A DNA stretch of 64,000 nt from JAEUWI01 sp942492815 (GTDB lineage Bacteria; Hydrogenedentota; Hydrogenedentia; Hydrogenedentales; JAEUWI01): contig OW818658.1 in assembly GCA_942492815.1 (NCBI GenBank), positions 5,332,001 through 5,396,000 on the forward strand. The letters are read 5' to 3'. This document shows positions 8,214-18,400 of this stretch, one piece after another. The position numbers were made by a program, and so were the translations under genes. The notes below the pieces were generated by a model that was given only the letters and a program-made list of their open reading frames with translations, was not told the origin of the DNA and made no database searches. The first letter of the stretch is position 1; each line of letters opens with the position of its first letter.

Positions 8214-10037
8214 CTACAAGGAAAGCACATACTCAATAAGCTCGTCCAATTCGTTGGCGTTCAACGACGCGGTGTCGCCGTGCGCCCCCTTTTCATTGAA
8301 GGTCGTCAGCAGTTCCTTCAACGTCGCCGCGCGGCCGTCATGAAGATAGGGCGCGGTGCGCCAGATTTCCACCAGCGTCGGTGTATCGAAGGGCACATTT
8401 TCTTCGCGCCCGCGCCCCGTACCGATGTCGTGGGCCTGGAGATCGGTGAAGAGCGGCGCCGGGTGACAAACGTTGCACTGCACCCGTTCGAACAGGGCCT
8501 TACCTCGCTCGGCCGCGGGCGACAGCACGCCCTTCACCAAACGAGGGCTCGGCACCGGCTTGAGCGCCTTGAGATATTCATCCACGGCGGCGGCATGCTC
8601 CTCGGACACCTGATTAAAAAGGATATAGCGTATGCCCGAGCGCGTCGAGATCATGGCGTCTTCCCGCACGCCCACTGCGGTCGTGGGCGGTGTTTCGTAG
8701 GAAAGAAGCAGACTCTTCGTGTTCTTCGGATTGCCCATGCCGTCGTTCAACAAATCCCAGTTGAGCCCGTCTACGCGGGCGTCGCCCGGATGGCAACTGG
8801 CGCAGCTCTGCCATTGTTGAAAGCAGACGGTGCCGTCGTGGAAAAAGAGCTCGCCCGCGCGCCGGGCTGACACTTCGGGCTGAGCGCCGAGGGCGAAGGA
8901 CTGACTACGAAGCGCGCCATCAACGGCCAGATCGACCGACGCGAGGGTGCCGCTGAAATACTCGGCGGCAAACACGCGCGAACCGAGGGCTACCATGCCG
9001 CGCGGTCCCTTCCCCTCCAGTCGAACGCGCCTGCGCAGTTCCAGTATGTAAGAGAGATCGTTGGGCACGTCCCCCGCTTCGCCCGCGGCGGTGGATGCCG
9101 CCAGCTTTTCATGGAGTCGCGTCCGATCGATCACACTGAGTTCGTGGGTGCCGGAATGGGCCACGCAGAGCCACTTCCCGTCGGCGGTGCAGGTGACGCC
9201 CCAGGGGTTGGCCGCGCCAAGGTCCACGTCGTCCAGCAGAATCGTATTCACCGGTTCCATGCGCGCGACATCAATGATCGAAACGGCATTCGTATTGATC
9301 CAGCCCCGTTCGAGCTGGGTGGTCGGCAGTTGATAGCGGGAAAGGATGTGGGTCACATACGCAAACTGTCCATCAGGCGACAGCGCAATACCCAGAAGGC
9401 TGCTGCTGCCATTGGGAAGCTTTACCGATCCAAGAAGGACCCTTCCAGCGACATCAACAACGTCAACGGTGGCGGAGACATAATCGCCATCGGCGCGGCT
9501 CGCGGGAAGGAGATTGGCCACGAAGAGGCGCGCGCCATCGGGCGTCATCACGGCGGCGGACGGCTCGTGGCCCACAGAAATCGTCTGCACCGTCGCGCCC
9601 GAAGTAAGATCGAGGACGGCGAGGCTGTTGTTGTACGGATTGCAGACAAATAGCGTCTTGCCGTCGAGCGTCACTGCGGGCGCGCCGGGAGTATGCCCCG
9701 CAGGCCAGGTGGCCACGATGGCCCCATCGCTGAGCCGAATCACACAGACCTGTCCTTCCGGCCCGCCGATGGTCACATAGAGCAGCGTAGCGTCGGGAGC
9801 GAGCACCAGTCCGGTGGGCGGGCCCGGCAGGGCGATGGTGCTCTCCAGCACGTTCCCCGTTGTATCAAAGACGGCCACCTGATTCGCGGTATAGTCCGCC
9901 ACGTAAATCCGGTTTCCACACGCCGCGAGGGCCAGGGGCGAATGATAGATTTCTTCCCCGCGCGCACACCTCGCGACCGATACCGAAATCAACGTGGCCA
10001 GCAATAAGCAAAGGCTCTGAATCATCGTGTGTCTCAC
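8214..10037 (-). CDS. Exported YVTN beta-propeller plus dihaem peroxidase-like protein (HzsBC-like layout)
   Basis: A 607-residue exported protein. After a signal peptide, residues about 30-390 are repeated YVTN/YncE-type blades (LYVTIGG, LFVCNPYNNSLAVLDL, LFVANLLP). The rest is a dihaem cytochrome c peroxidase/MauG-type domain with CASCH at residue 412 and CNVCH at residue 521, ending with the family motif APYLHDGRAATLKELL. Propeller plus dihaem domain is also the layout of hydrazine synthase beta and gamma subunits, which are fused in some anammox bacteria. The GTG start is chosen because AGGAG lies eight bases upstream. It is third in a minus-strand run after two HzsA-like genes, with a 43-base gap. 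Its role as an electron-transfer or peroxidase partner is inferred. Confidence 0.8.
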   Translation of the reverse strand: MRHTMIQSLCLLLATLISVSVARCARGEEIYHSPLALAACGNRIYVADYTANQVAVFDTTGNVLESTIALPGPPTGLVLAPDATLLYVTIGGPEGQVCVIRLSDGAIVATWPAGHTPGAPAVTLDGKTLFVCNPYNNSLAVLDLTSGATVQTISVGHEPSAAVMTPDGARLFVANLLPASRADGDYVSATVDVVDVAGRVLLGSVKLPNGSSSLLGIALSPDGQFAYVTHILSRYQLPTTQLERGWINTNAVSIIDVARMEPVNTILLDDVDLGAANPWGVTCTADGKWLCVAHSGTHELSVIDRTRLHEKLAASTAAGEAGDVPNDLSYILELRRRVRLEGKGPRGMVALGSRVFAAEYFSGTLASVDLAVDGALRSQSFALGAQPEVSARRAGELFFHDGTVCFQQWQSCASCHPGDARVDGLNWDLLNDGMGNPKNTKSLLLSYETPPTTAVGVREDAMISTRSGIRYILFNQVSEEHAAAVDEYLKALKPVPSPRLVKGVLSPAAERGKALFERVQCNVCHPAPLFTDLQAHDIGTGRGREENVPFDTPTLVEIWRTAPYLHDGRAATLKELLTTFNEKGAHGDTASLNANELDELIEYVLSL

Positions 10038-10080
10038 TCGAAGTTCTCCTGGATCATTGACGACATGACAGCTTCATTGC

Positions 10081-12621
10081 TCATTGTTCCCGGCTGGCCA
10101 GGGGTTCTACCGGCGCGGGTGGTTTCCACCATAGAGACTCCCAGTAAGCGCGGTCTGTTTCGTAAGGATTGATCGCGCCGTCATCCGGGAAATCCGCAGG
10201 CAAAATGCCATAACGGCGCATCTCCCGTATATACGGCTTCTGCGGCTGGAATCCCGGCATGTCGAAGCGCTTGATCGTGTCCAGATAGGCCTTGATCTCC
10301 TCAATGGCCGCCAGCAGCACGCGGTAGTCGCCGTCCCCCGTGTCTTTGAACACCGCCGCCCCGTCCGTACCCTTACAGATGCCCAGCCCGCCCGCTTCCA
10401 CCGCGAGGGGCGCAAGAATCTGAAGAGAGCGCTCGGGCCGGCTCAGATTGTAGAGAATATGCCGGGAAAAGCGAAGGCGGGGATCGCTGTAGTTGATCTC
10501 CCAGGGCGGCATGGCCATGTTGTCCGAGGGCGATTCGGGCAACTTCATCGCGCCGCTATGGCAGGCGGCGCAGCGCCCAGCAAGCACGCGCCGGGCGGTG
10601 TCCACCCAGGGCCACGACAGGTCCCGCCGGTCGATGATGTTCTCCGCGTAACCGCCGACCATGCCCGAGCCGAGCCCGGCATAGGTGCCTGGATAGGGCG
10701 CGCCCGTCTCAATCCACAGGCGCACGATCGTACGTTCACGCTCCGTTGCCTGCACGCCGTGGTGGGTCCCTTCGAGCATTTTCAACAGGGGACTCGCAGC
10801 GCTGCCCAGGGTCCGCGGCGCATAGTTGCTCTTCGGGGCATTTCGCCCGTCGGAAAACTGGCGCAGGGCGCTCAGCGTAAAGTAGCTGTGGGAATAGAGA
10901 GGACCCCGATCCCCCGTCAGGATTACGTGGCCCGCCATGGGGCCGCCCTGTACCCCAGGACGATAGTCGTGACAGTCCACACAGAGCCGATCGAGGATGG
11001 GCTGAATATCCCGGGGAAAATCAAATACGTCCGGCACGTCGGAGATGGGCTCGATGGGGCTCGGCTCGCGATTCATGGCCTGCAGGCCTGACGCGGGAAG
11101 GACCGTACGTGTCCGCTGCTCATGGCAGCCCACGCAACTCATCATTTCGCCCGGCTGGACCGTGAAGAAACTCTGCATCCGCTTCACGGCCAGATCGTTT
11201 TCGTCGAGGGCGACCAGGATCAGGCTCCGCAAGGCGGGCGTTTCGAAATAGGCCGAGCCATCGGGCTCGACCGGAACGGTGCCCATGACCCGCTCCAGCG
11301 TGAAGGTGCCGCCATAACTCAGGGGCTCCATGCCGCCGGTATAGTTGATGGGCTTGGGCAGCGATTCCAGCACCAGGAGCTTCTTGATCTCGCCGGGCAC
11401 CACACCGGTCATGTTGCGGCCTTCGTAGATATTCGCCAGCACAAAGCGCCCGGTGCTCTCCCCGGGCTTGCTCCGGGGCGGTATCACGAGCTCCACAGGA
11501 CGAGGCTGTATGGGACGCGGCTCGTGGCACGTAAAACCTGCGGCCCGCTCCGCTTCCGGGATCTCATAGATCACCTGAAGCGCGCCGGCCCCGTTCATGA
11601 GGTAGAGACGCTGGTCTCGCGCAATGAGAAAGAGATCTTCCGACAGAGGGTAGGGATCGCGGAAGTTCGCATCCTCGTGCACGGTACGGGCCGATCCGAG
11701 CGCGTCGGGCCCGGCCTTGGGATCGATGATGGTGGGTTTGCCCGCGTGCTCGCGGCTCCCGTGGCCCGGCGAGAACAGCGACAGCACTTTGCCCGTGCCG
11801 GGGATGGGCTTGGCGTCGATCATCAGGATGCCGGGTTCCATGTTGCCGTAGTAGGTCATCTGGCCGCTGCCGTCGGGATTCGTGGTCCAGAGGTGATGGT
11901 AGTGCACCTGACTTCGGTCCACATACTCCCAGCGCTGGTAAAGGATGCGCCCGTCGGGCAGGGGCCACGGCGTATTCTCGTGCTCGTTGTTGCTGGAGAT
12001 CTGCCGGATGTTCGTGCCATCCGCATCGCAGCGGTGAAGCACCGCCACCTGGGTGAGCCAGCAGTTCACCCAGCGCTTGCAGCGGCTGGATACGAACATG
12101 ATCCCGCCATCGGGCAGATAGGCGGGCTCGATATCATCGTAGTCGCCGTCCGTCAACGGACGCAGACCTGTTCCGTCGATACCAATCTCATAGAGATGAT
12201 AGTGGGTGCCCTCGCCTTTGCGATACGAGAAGACAATTGTCTTTCCGCCGTAGTGTACCTGGGGATCGCGAATGCCGCCGAAGGGATCGTCGAGCAGGGT
12301 GGTCAATACCCCTGTGCGCAGGTTCAGCTTCAGCAGCTTGCCCCCGGGCTCGTAGGTCACCCGCTGCGGCCCCTCGGCGTAGTAGCTGAAGTTGGCATAC
12401 CAATGCCCGTCTTTGCCGGGTTTGCGCAGCGCGAAAACAATTTCCTCCGACGCGGCCATTGGGCCAGCCAACGCCTGGGCCAGGAGTGTGTCGGTGGTGG
12501 AATCCAGGACGGGAAGAGGCGTTCCCTCCGCGCCCGCACGGAGAACGCAGAGCAATAGCGCCAGACTGATCACGCTCCGAAGCGCACCACCCCGCCGGTG
12601 CGGGTACGCACGTTGCTCCAT
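10081..12621 (-). CDS. HzsA-like exported propeller/haem protein (three haem sites)
   Basis: An 846-residue protein related to hydrazine synthase alpha subunit (HzsA-related family). It has a signal peptide and an N-terminal TolB/PD40-type propeller with family landmarks ALRKPGKDGHWYANF, LTDGDYDDIEPAYLPDG, RWEYVDR and SPGHGSREHAG. It then has a middle domain with CVGCH at residue 496 and C-terminal cytochrome regions with CVDCH at 547 and CAACH at 684. The third haem site is absent from its two paralogues here. AGGAGG five bases upstream fixes the ATG at 12621; the frame extends further but into the previous gene. It is separated from the upstream paralogue by eight bases, so the pair is an operon. 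The reaction is unknown. Confidence 0.82.
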   Translation of the reverse strand: MEQRAYPHRRGGALRSVISLALLLCVLRAGAEGTPLPVLDSTTDTLLAQALAGPMAASEEIVFALRKPGKDGHWYANFSYYAEGPQRVTYEPGGKLLKLNLRTGVLTTLLDDPFGGIRDPQVHYGGKTIVFSYRKGEGTHYHLYEIGIDGTGLRPLTDGDYDDIEPAYLPDGGIMFVSSRCKRWVNCWLTQVAVLHRCDADGTNIRQISSNNEHENTPWPLPDGRILYQRWEYVDRSQVHYHHLWTTNPDGSGQMTYYGNMEPGILMIDAKPIPGTGKVLSLFSPGHGSREHAGKPTIIDPKAGPDALGSARTVHEDANFRDPYPLSEDLFLIARDQRLYLMNGAGALQVIYEIPEAERAAGFTCHEPRPIQPRPVELVIPPRSKPGESTGRFVLANIYEGRNMTGVVPGEIKKLLVLESLPKPINYTGGMEPLSYGGTFTLERVMGTVPVEPDGSAYFETPALRSLILVALDENDLAVKRMQSFFTVQPGEMMSCVGCHEQRTRTVLPASGLQAMNREPSPIEPISDVPDVFDFPRDIQPILDRLCVDCHDYRPGVQGGPMAGHVILTGDRGPLYSHSYFTLSALRQFSDGRNAPKSNYAPRTLGSAASPLLKMLEGTHHGVQATERERTIVRLWIETGAPYPGTYAGLGSGMVGGYAENIIDRRDLSWPWVDTARRVLAGRCAACHSGAMKLPESPSDNMAMPPWEINYSDPRLRFSRHILYNLSRPERSLQILAPLAVEAGGLGICKGTDGAAVFKDTGDGDYRVLLAAIEEIKAYLDTIKRFDMPGFQPQKPYIREMRRYGILPADFPDDGAINPYETDRAYWESLWWKPPAPVEPLASREQ

Positions 12622-12629
12622 GGGGCCTC

Positions 12630-15086
12630 CTATTTCAGCCAGGGCATCACGGTTTCGCCCTTCGCCTGTTTTTCCGCATCGTGATACGCGCCATAAAAGA
12701 CGCTGTTGCAATCGAGCCAGAGCGTAATTCGGTGGCGCTCCGCTTCGCTCAATGTTACGCCGTAATGCTCCCCGTCGAGGATGGGCAACAGGGTCGAGCC
12801 CAGCGCGCCCACTTGTCCCGCGACAGAGTAGGAAGTCTTACTTTTCGCCAGCGCGCCATTGCCGCCATGCTTCGCCCACGCGAAGGGCGCGAGAGATTGG
12901 TAGGACTCGGGCCATCCCCACTTTCCAAAGTTGTTTCCAGCCAGACCAGGCGCGGCCTCCTCTTTGGCATGGCAATCCACACAATGTGCATCCAGCACCG
13001 GCTGCACCAACTTCGGAAAGAAAACGGGGTAGGCCCCCTCCACCTCCGGCTGAAGGATCGAGGGCGGTCGCCGCATGGCCAGCGGCGTGGCGGCCGTGGC
13101 CACCGGCAAGGCCTTCTGTTTGTCTTCATGACACCCCACGCACGAAAGCAGCTCGCCGGGGTGCACATAGGTATCCGAACGCATGGTCTGCACGGCGCGG
13201 CCCCGTTCGTCGAGGGCCTGAAAATAAAGGGGGATTCCGGCAGGCACTTCGCAGTACACGCTGCCGTCGGCCTCCACCGGCGCCGTGCCCAGCACACCCC
13301 GCACGAGCGATTGTGCCCCAACGCCAATCTGGGGATCGTCCGCCGCCGGGGTCGTCTTGGGGAACAACTGGATCACGCGCATCGCCGTAATCCGCGTGCC
13401 TTCGGGCCAGGCAAAGCCGCTCTCATAGATATTCATCACCGCGAGATAGCCCGTTTTCGGCGCGTCACCCTGGCGATCCTCCGCAGCCTGCTGCGTGCGC
13501 GATGGTATGACCGGCGGCTTCTTGCGCGGCCGAAGGGGCATGGGGTCCAGGCAGGCCACCGCCGGATCCCGATAAAGCAGCTCCCGATTGCCAAAAGCAT
13601 CAACCAGGTAAAGCCCGTAATGCTTTTGATTCAGATCGTATACGCAGAGATAGTAGATCTCGCTCAAAGGCCAGGGCGTGCCATAGCGCTCTGCGCGGCC
13701 AACGTTCTTTCCTCGATGGGGCTCGCACGATACCCCCGGCCACACTTCAGACTCCGGAAAGGCCGCGTCGGGCGTGATGCGCTTCAACTGCGCCATCGCG
13801 CCGTCGTCGGGGATCGCCGGATCGATGAGTACCATCGACCCGTAGTTCTGCCCGTGGTGCGGCGTGGAAACGGCCACATACTTCCTCGAATCGGGTATGG
13901 CGCGAATCGAAAGCTCCATCCAGGGGCGGGACTCGCGGAAGGCAGGATAGTTGCCGTGGGACGTGCGCGGATCGCGGCCGTCTGGATAGGTCAGCCAGAG
14001 GTGGTGGGCAATGTCAGAGTCCCGATCCACATAGTCCCAGCGCGAATACACGATCATGCCGTCGTTGTTCACGCTCGGGTGCCACTCGTGGGTCTCGTGG
14101 AAGCTCAGCGGAATGATGTCGGCTCCATCCGCGCCCATGCCGTGGATCGTGAAGGTGGGGTTGGGCCGGAGCCCGCAGCGCAGGTAGCCGCCCCGCCGCT
14201 CCGACACGAAGGCTATGCGCCCATTCGGCAGCCAGCACGGATCAAAGTCATTCACCGGCCCGTCCGTCAACTGCGTCAGGGTCGTCCCGGCCACGTCGGC
14301 CTTGAAGATATGGTAGGTACTCTCCGGCGTGAAGAGCTTCTCGCGCGGCGTGAGATCTTCCGGCGGCACCGGCACGCGAGCCTCGGACCAGGCGAATAGA
14401 AAAGTCTGACCGTCGAAGTCAAGATCCAGCGATATAAAGGAGCCGTCGGCCAGGGTCTCGCCCTGTAGTCGGCCATTCGCGATGGGCACATCCTTCAGGG
14501 GCTCGCGCAGGGTAGGATGGTCCGAAAAGGGGTCCTCCAAAACGTATAGCCCGCCGACCGGCTCCGCGTGAAAGCCGTAGTACTGGTCCACCATGTGCTC
14601 ATAGCGCGCGCGCTGGTGTGTGAGAAAGGCAATCCGGTCGAGATTCAACAACGGATTCTTGAAAGCGATGCGACGCCGGAGCGCACAGGCCTCCACGAAC
14701 TGCCCGTCCGCATCGCCCGTTACGCCCCCAGCGAGGGAATCCAGACGCCGCGCGACGAGCAGGGCCAGCGCTTCTTTCTCCCGCCCCAGATCCGGCGCGG
14801 GCTGCATCGCTTCGAGATCTTCGACGAGCGCCTGCGTCCGGCGCAACACCACATCCACGGGGTGAACATCGGTGGGCTCGATCAGGGCCGCTGGATGAAG
14901 ACTTTCTTTTCGTAGCCGCTCTTCGCCCTCGGGATGGGCGCGAAACTCCGTTAACTGCTGGGAGATCGCCTCGAACTCGATGCGGAAACCGGCATCAATG
15001 GAAGGAGACGTACCGGTTGCGGGAAGAATCCCGCCGGCGTTCACGATGATCGTGAAAAGGACGGTCTGAATAAGCCGGGTAGACAT
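12630..15086 (-). CDS. HzsA-like exported propeller/haem protein (two haem sites)
   Basis: An 818-residue paralogue of the next gene, with a Sec signal peptide (LIQTVLFTIIVNAGGILPATG). A helical segment of about 130 residues precedes the propeller, whose blades include LTDGPVNDFDPCWLPNGRIA, RRGGYLRCG and SRWDYVDRDSDIAHHLWL. Haem-binding CVGCH is at residue 649 and CVDCH at 702. It is first in the minus-strand operon and divergent from a third paralogue at 15483. The Shine-Dalgarno before the ATG is weak. The haem pair and propeller match the domain plan of hydrazine synthase alpha, but the substrate is unknown. Confidence 0.82.
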   Translation of the reverse strand: MSTRLIQTVLFTIIVNAGGILPATGTSPSIDAGFRIEFEAISQQLTEFRAHPEGEERLRKESLHPAALIEPTDVHPVDVVLRRTQALVEDLEAMQPAPDLGREKEALALLVARRLDSLAGGVTGDADGQFVEACALRRRIAFKNPLLNLDRIAFLTHQRARYEHMVDQYYGFHAEPVGGLYVLEDPFSDHPTLREPLKDVPIANGRLQGETLADGSFISLDLDFDGQTFLFAWSEARVPVPPEDLTPREKLFTPESTYHIFKADVAGTTLTQLTDGPVNDFDPCWLPNGRIAFVSERRGGYLRCGLRPNPTFTIHGMGADGADIIPLSFHETHEWHPSVNNDGMIVYSRWDYVDRDSDIAHHLWLTYPDGRDPRTSHGNYPAFRESRPWMELSIRAIPDSRKYVAVSTPHHGQNYGSMVLIDPAIPDDGAMAQLKRITPDAAFPESEVWPGVSCEPHRGKNVGRAERYGTPWPLSEIYYLCVYDLNQKHYGLYLVDAFGNRELLYRDPAVACLDPMPLRPRKKPPVIPSRTQQAAEDRQGDAPKTGYLAVMNIYESGFAWPEGTRITAMRVIQLFPKTTPAADDPQIGVGAQSLVRGVLGTAPVEADGSVYCEVPAGIPLYFQALDERGRAVQTMRSDTYVHPGELLSCVGCHEDKQKALPVATAATPLAMRRPPSILQPEVEGAYPVFFPKLVQPVLDAHCVDCHAKEEAAPGLAGNNFGKWGWPESYQSLAPFAWAKHGGNGALAKSKTSYSVAGQVGALGSTLLPILDGEHYGVTLSEAERHRITLWLDCNSVFYGAYHDAEKQAKGETVMPWLK

Positions 15087-15270
15087 GGCTACTTCGTTTC
15101 AAGTGCGGGGCGCTCTCTTAAAACAACCCGCGCACGGCGTACCTGGGACGCTTGGGTTCCCCCGTCCCCTGACTTCATGGTCGCACACGAATGCCGCGTC
15201 CGTCAACACGCTTCCCAACGGGTCGTTGTGGTGCGAAAGAGGAACCCCCCAACCCTATATATGCAGGCAC

Positions 15271-15284
15271 TGTGGGAACCCACA
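15271..15284. promoter_or_regulatory. Operator-like dyad in the divergent haem-gene region
   Basis: TGTGGG-AA-CCCACA is a perfect six-base dyad lying ten bases upstream of the -35 box of the 15483 promoter. Such a position suits an activator or repressor of the divergent haem-protein genes. No regulator is encoded nearby, so this is a suggestion only. Confidence 0.3.
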
Positions 15285-15293
15285 CTTTTCCCG

Positions 15294-15322
15294 TTGCTTG
15301 GGCCGGTGGAAAGGCGTATCAT
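15294..15322 (+). promoter_or_regulatory. Probable sigma-70 promoter of the 15483 gene
   Basis: TTGCTT (15294-15299) and TATCAT (15317-15322) are 17 bases apart. The leader to the ATG at 15483 would be about 150 bases. Apart from this promoter and the dyad at 15271, the 396-base divergent gap 15087-15482 shows nothing recognisable. Confidence 0.45.
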
Positions 15323-15482
15323 GGTCGAGGATGACAGGGGACAGAATCATCTAACGCTCGAGCACCACGGCCCCCGACGCAACCCCGACGCCAGGTATCC
15401 AACGCCCGCCCGACGAATCGCCCATTACCGAAGGTGATTCACACGCTGCCCCCCTTTCACGGCTTTTTACGGGGGAGGATTT

Positions 15483-18400
15483 ATGTACATGAACGCAACG
15501 CGCTTCTACGTACTCGGGGTGCCCATGCTGGTTACGCTCCTCGCGCAACCCGCCCTTTCCGAAGCCCATGATTGCCTGGGCGAGCTCCACCAACCCATCC
15601 TGACAAAAACGATTCAGGGCTGGGGTACACTGGGAATGGACTCCGCCACCGCCGCGCCCGGCAAGCCACCCGCCACCCTTCGGATCGGCGAGACGGTCTA
15701 CGATCACGGCATCGGCCACCACGCGCCGGGCGAACTCGTGTACACCCTGCCCCCCGGCACCTATACGGCCTTCAGTGCCGAGGTGGGTGTCCAATGGCAG
15801 GAAGGCGGCAAGGGGAGTGTGGTCTTCCAGGCCTACGTCGATGGCGAACTGCGCTTCGACAGCGGCCTCATGACCGACAGCGACCCGCCGAAGCCTGTGG
15901 AAGTCTCCCTGGCGGGCGCGCGCGAACTCCGTCTGGTCTCCGGTGACGGGGGCGACGGCATCAGTAGTGACATGGCCAACTGGGCCCTGGCGCAGCTCCA
16001 CCGCGATCCCGATGCCCTCCGCTTTGACCCGCCCTCCCTGCTCTTTGACGGAGCGACGGCCCCGACCCCCAGCGCGGCCGTGGCGGGCTTCTCCCTCATC
16101 GCCAACGATCAAGGCCCCCAGGCCGCGCGACTGGGCAGCGACGCCTTCGCCCTCTGCCTGCGCGACGGCGAGATTGTCGAATCGCTCATTCCCGTTGCCA
16201 ACGCACCGGGATCCTTCACGCTGAAAGCCACCCTTGATCTGCTCCAGGGCGACGGTGTGGACGCCAGTCTGGCCATCGACGGCGGCACAATCCAGTCCAA
16301 GCTGCTGAAGCCCGGCGCCAATGAAATTGCCCTCGCGGTGAATGGGGCCAGCAAAGATCTCGCGCTGCGCCTGCGCACCCGGGGCAGCGGCACCGAGTGC
16401 CTCGTGCGTTGGCGAAATATCCAGTGGGTCGGCCCTTCGGGAACGCTCCCGCTCCACGCTCTGCCCGAGGCTTCCGCCGGAGACGTTTATCCGCCTCCCG
16501 TGCTCCCCGCCCTGCGCCCCGCCATGGAATCCATGCTGGTCGAGTGGGATTGGCGCATGCAGGACGGCATCGGCACCGAGCGCGAGCCTGTGACCTATGC
16601 GACAGCCATCAAGCGACTCCTGTCGAGGGGTGATCGCCTCGTGGCGGATCTCCAGGGGGGCGGCGCGCTCCCCGTGGAGACACTGGCATCCTGGCAAGCC
16701 CTGCGCGACCGATGTTCCGCCCTCGCCGGCACAGGAATCGATGCGCAGGACCCGGCCTGGGAGCAACTGTGGCGGGAAGCCCACCAGCTCCGTCGCCAGA
16801 TCGCCCTGGCCAATCCCCTGGCCGATGTGGGCCCGCTCCTCTTCACCAAGCATGTCTCTTCGGACATGAGTCACCAGCTCACCCAGTACTATGGCCGTTG
16901 CGCCAGGCCGGGCGGCGGGCTCTTCGTGCTGGACACCCCGGGGCAAAGCATGGCCGCCCGCGGCCTCACGGCGGGCCAACTCCCGGAAGGCAGCTTCATG
17001 CAGCCCGAGGTCACCTACACGGGCGACCGCATCCTCTTTGCCTTCTGCGCCGTGACGAGCATGATCCCGAAGACCGATCCGGGGCGACTTGAGCGCTTCT
17101 ACCATCTGTACGAGATCCAGCCCGATGGCACGGGTCTCCGCCAGATAACTGAAGGGCCCTATAACGACTTTTCCCCGAAAGAGCTTCCCAGTGGCAAGCT
17201 CATCTTCATCTCCACGCGGCGCGGCGGCTTTCATCGCTGCGGCGCGGGCCCCTGCGATGTCTACACCCTGGCCACCGCCGAAGCCGATGGCAGTGATCCG
17301 CGCACCATCTCCTACCACGAGACCCAGGAATGGGATCCCGCCGTGCTGGAGGATGGCCGGGTCATCTACACGCGCTGGGATTATGTGGATCGCAACGCGG
17401 TTCACTACCAGCAGCTCTGGACCACCCGCCCCGACGGCAGTTCGCCCCTCGCCTACTACGGCAACAACACCCTCAGCCCCGTGGGCGTGTGGGAGGCACG
17501 CTCCGTGCCCGGCTCGCCCCACGTGATGGCGACGGCCGCCGCGCACCACGCCATGACCGCCGGCTCGATCATTCTCCTCGATACCACCAAGGGCGTCGAC
17601 GGCGCGGAGCCCATCACGCGCCTCACGCCGGACGCGCCCTTCCCCGAAAGCGAGACTCACGTGCGCCCCAGCAACTGGCACGCGCCGGGAAGCCCTGCGG
17701 AATACGCCACGCCGGAGGAGGAAAAGCGCTGGCCGGGACACTGCTATCGGAGTCCCTGGCCCCTCTCAAAAGACTACTTCCTCGCGGCGTACAGCTTCGA
17801 CGCGCTCATCGGCGAGCCCGACGAAAACCGCGCCAACATGTTTGGCCTCTACCTGGTGGACGCCTTCGGCAACAAGGAACTCCTCTACCGGGATATGAAC
17901 GTCGCCAGTCAGTGGCCCGTCCCGATCCGTCCGCGCCCCCGGCCCCATGTGCTTCCGGGCATGCTGGATCCCGGACTGGGCCAGGAAGGCACCTTCTACG
18001 TCCAAAATGTCTATGAAAGCAACGTGGAACTGACCCAGGGTGCCGTCAAGGCCATGCGCATCCTTCAAGTGCTGCCCAAAACCACGCCCAATGCCAACAA
18101 TCCCTCCGTGGGCCTCGCCAATGCGTCGCCCGGCAAGCAAGTGCTCGGCACTGTCCCCGTCGAACTCGATGGCTCCGCCTATTTCCGCGCGCCTGCGGGC
18201 ATACCCCTGAGCTTTCAGGTGCTGGACGAACACGGACAGTCTATCCACACCATGCGCAGCATCACCTATCTCCAGCCCGGAGAAAAAGCGTCCTGCGTCG
18301 GCTGCCATGAGAACCGCATGACCGCGCCGCCCCATGTGCCTGCGGGCATCGCCCTGAACCGCCCGCCCTCCACCATCACGCCGGGGCCGGACGGCTCCAA

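Noticed and set aside
15351..17741. 796-codon minus-strand open frame opposite the NPCBM-HzsA-like gene
   Set aside because: Antisense frame of a high-GC gene. The plus strand has signal peptide, domains and haem motifs. The same applies to long antisense frames at 11122-12558, 12681-14399, 24071-25777, 26320-28386 and 61509-63434.
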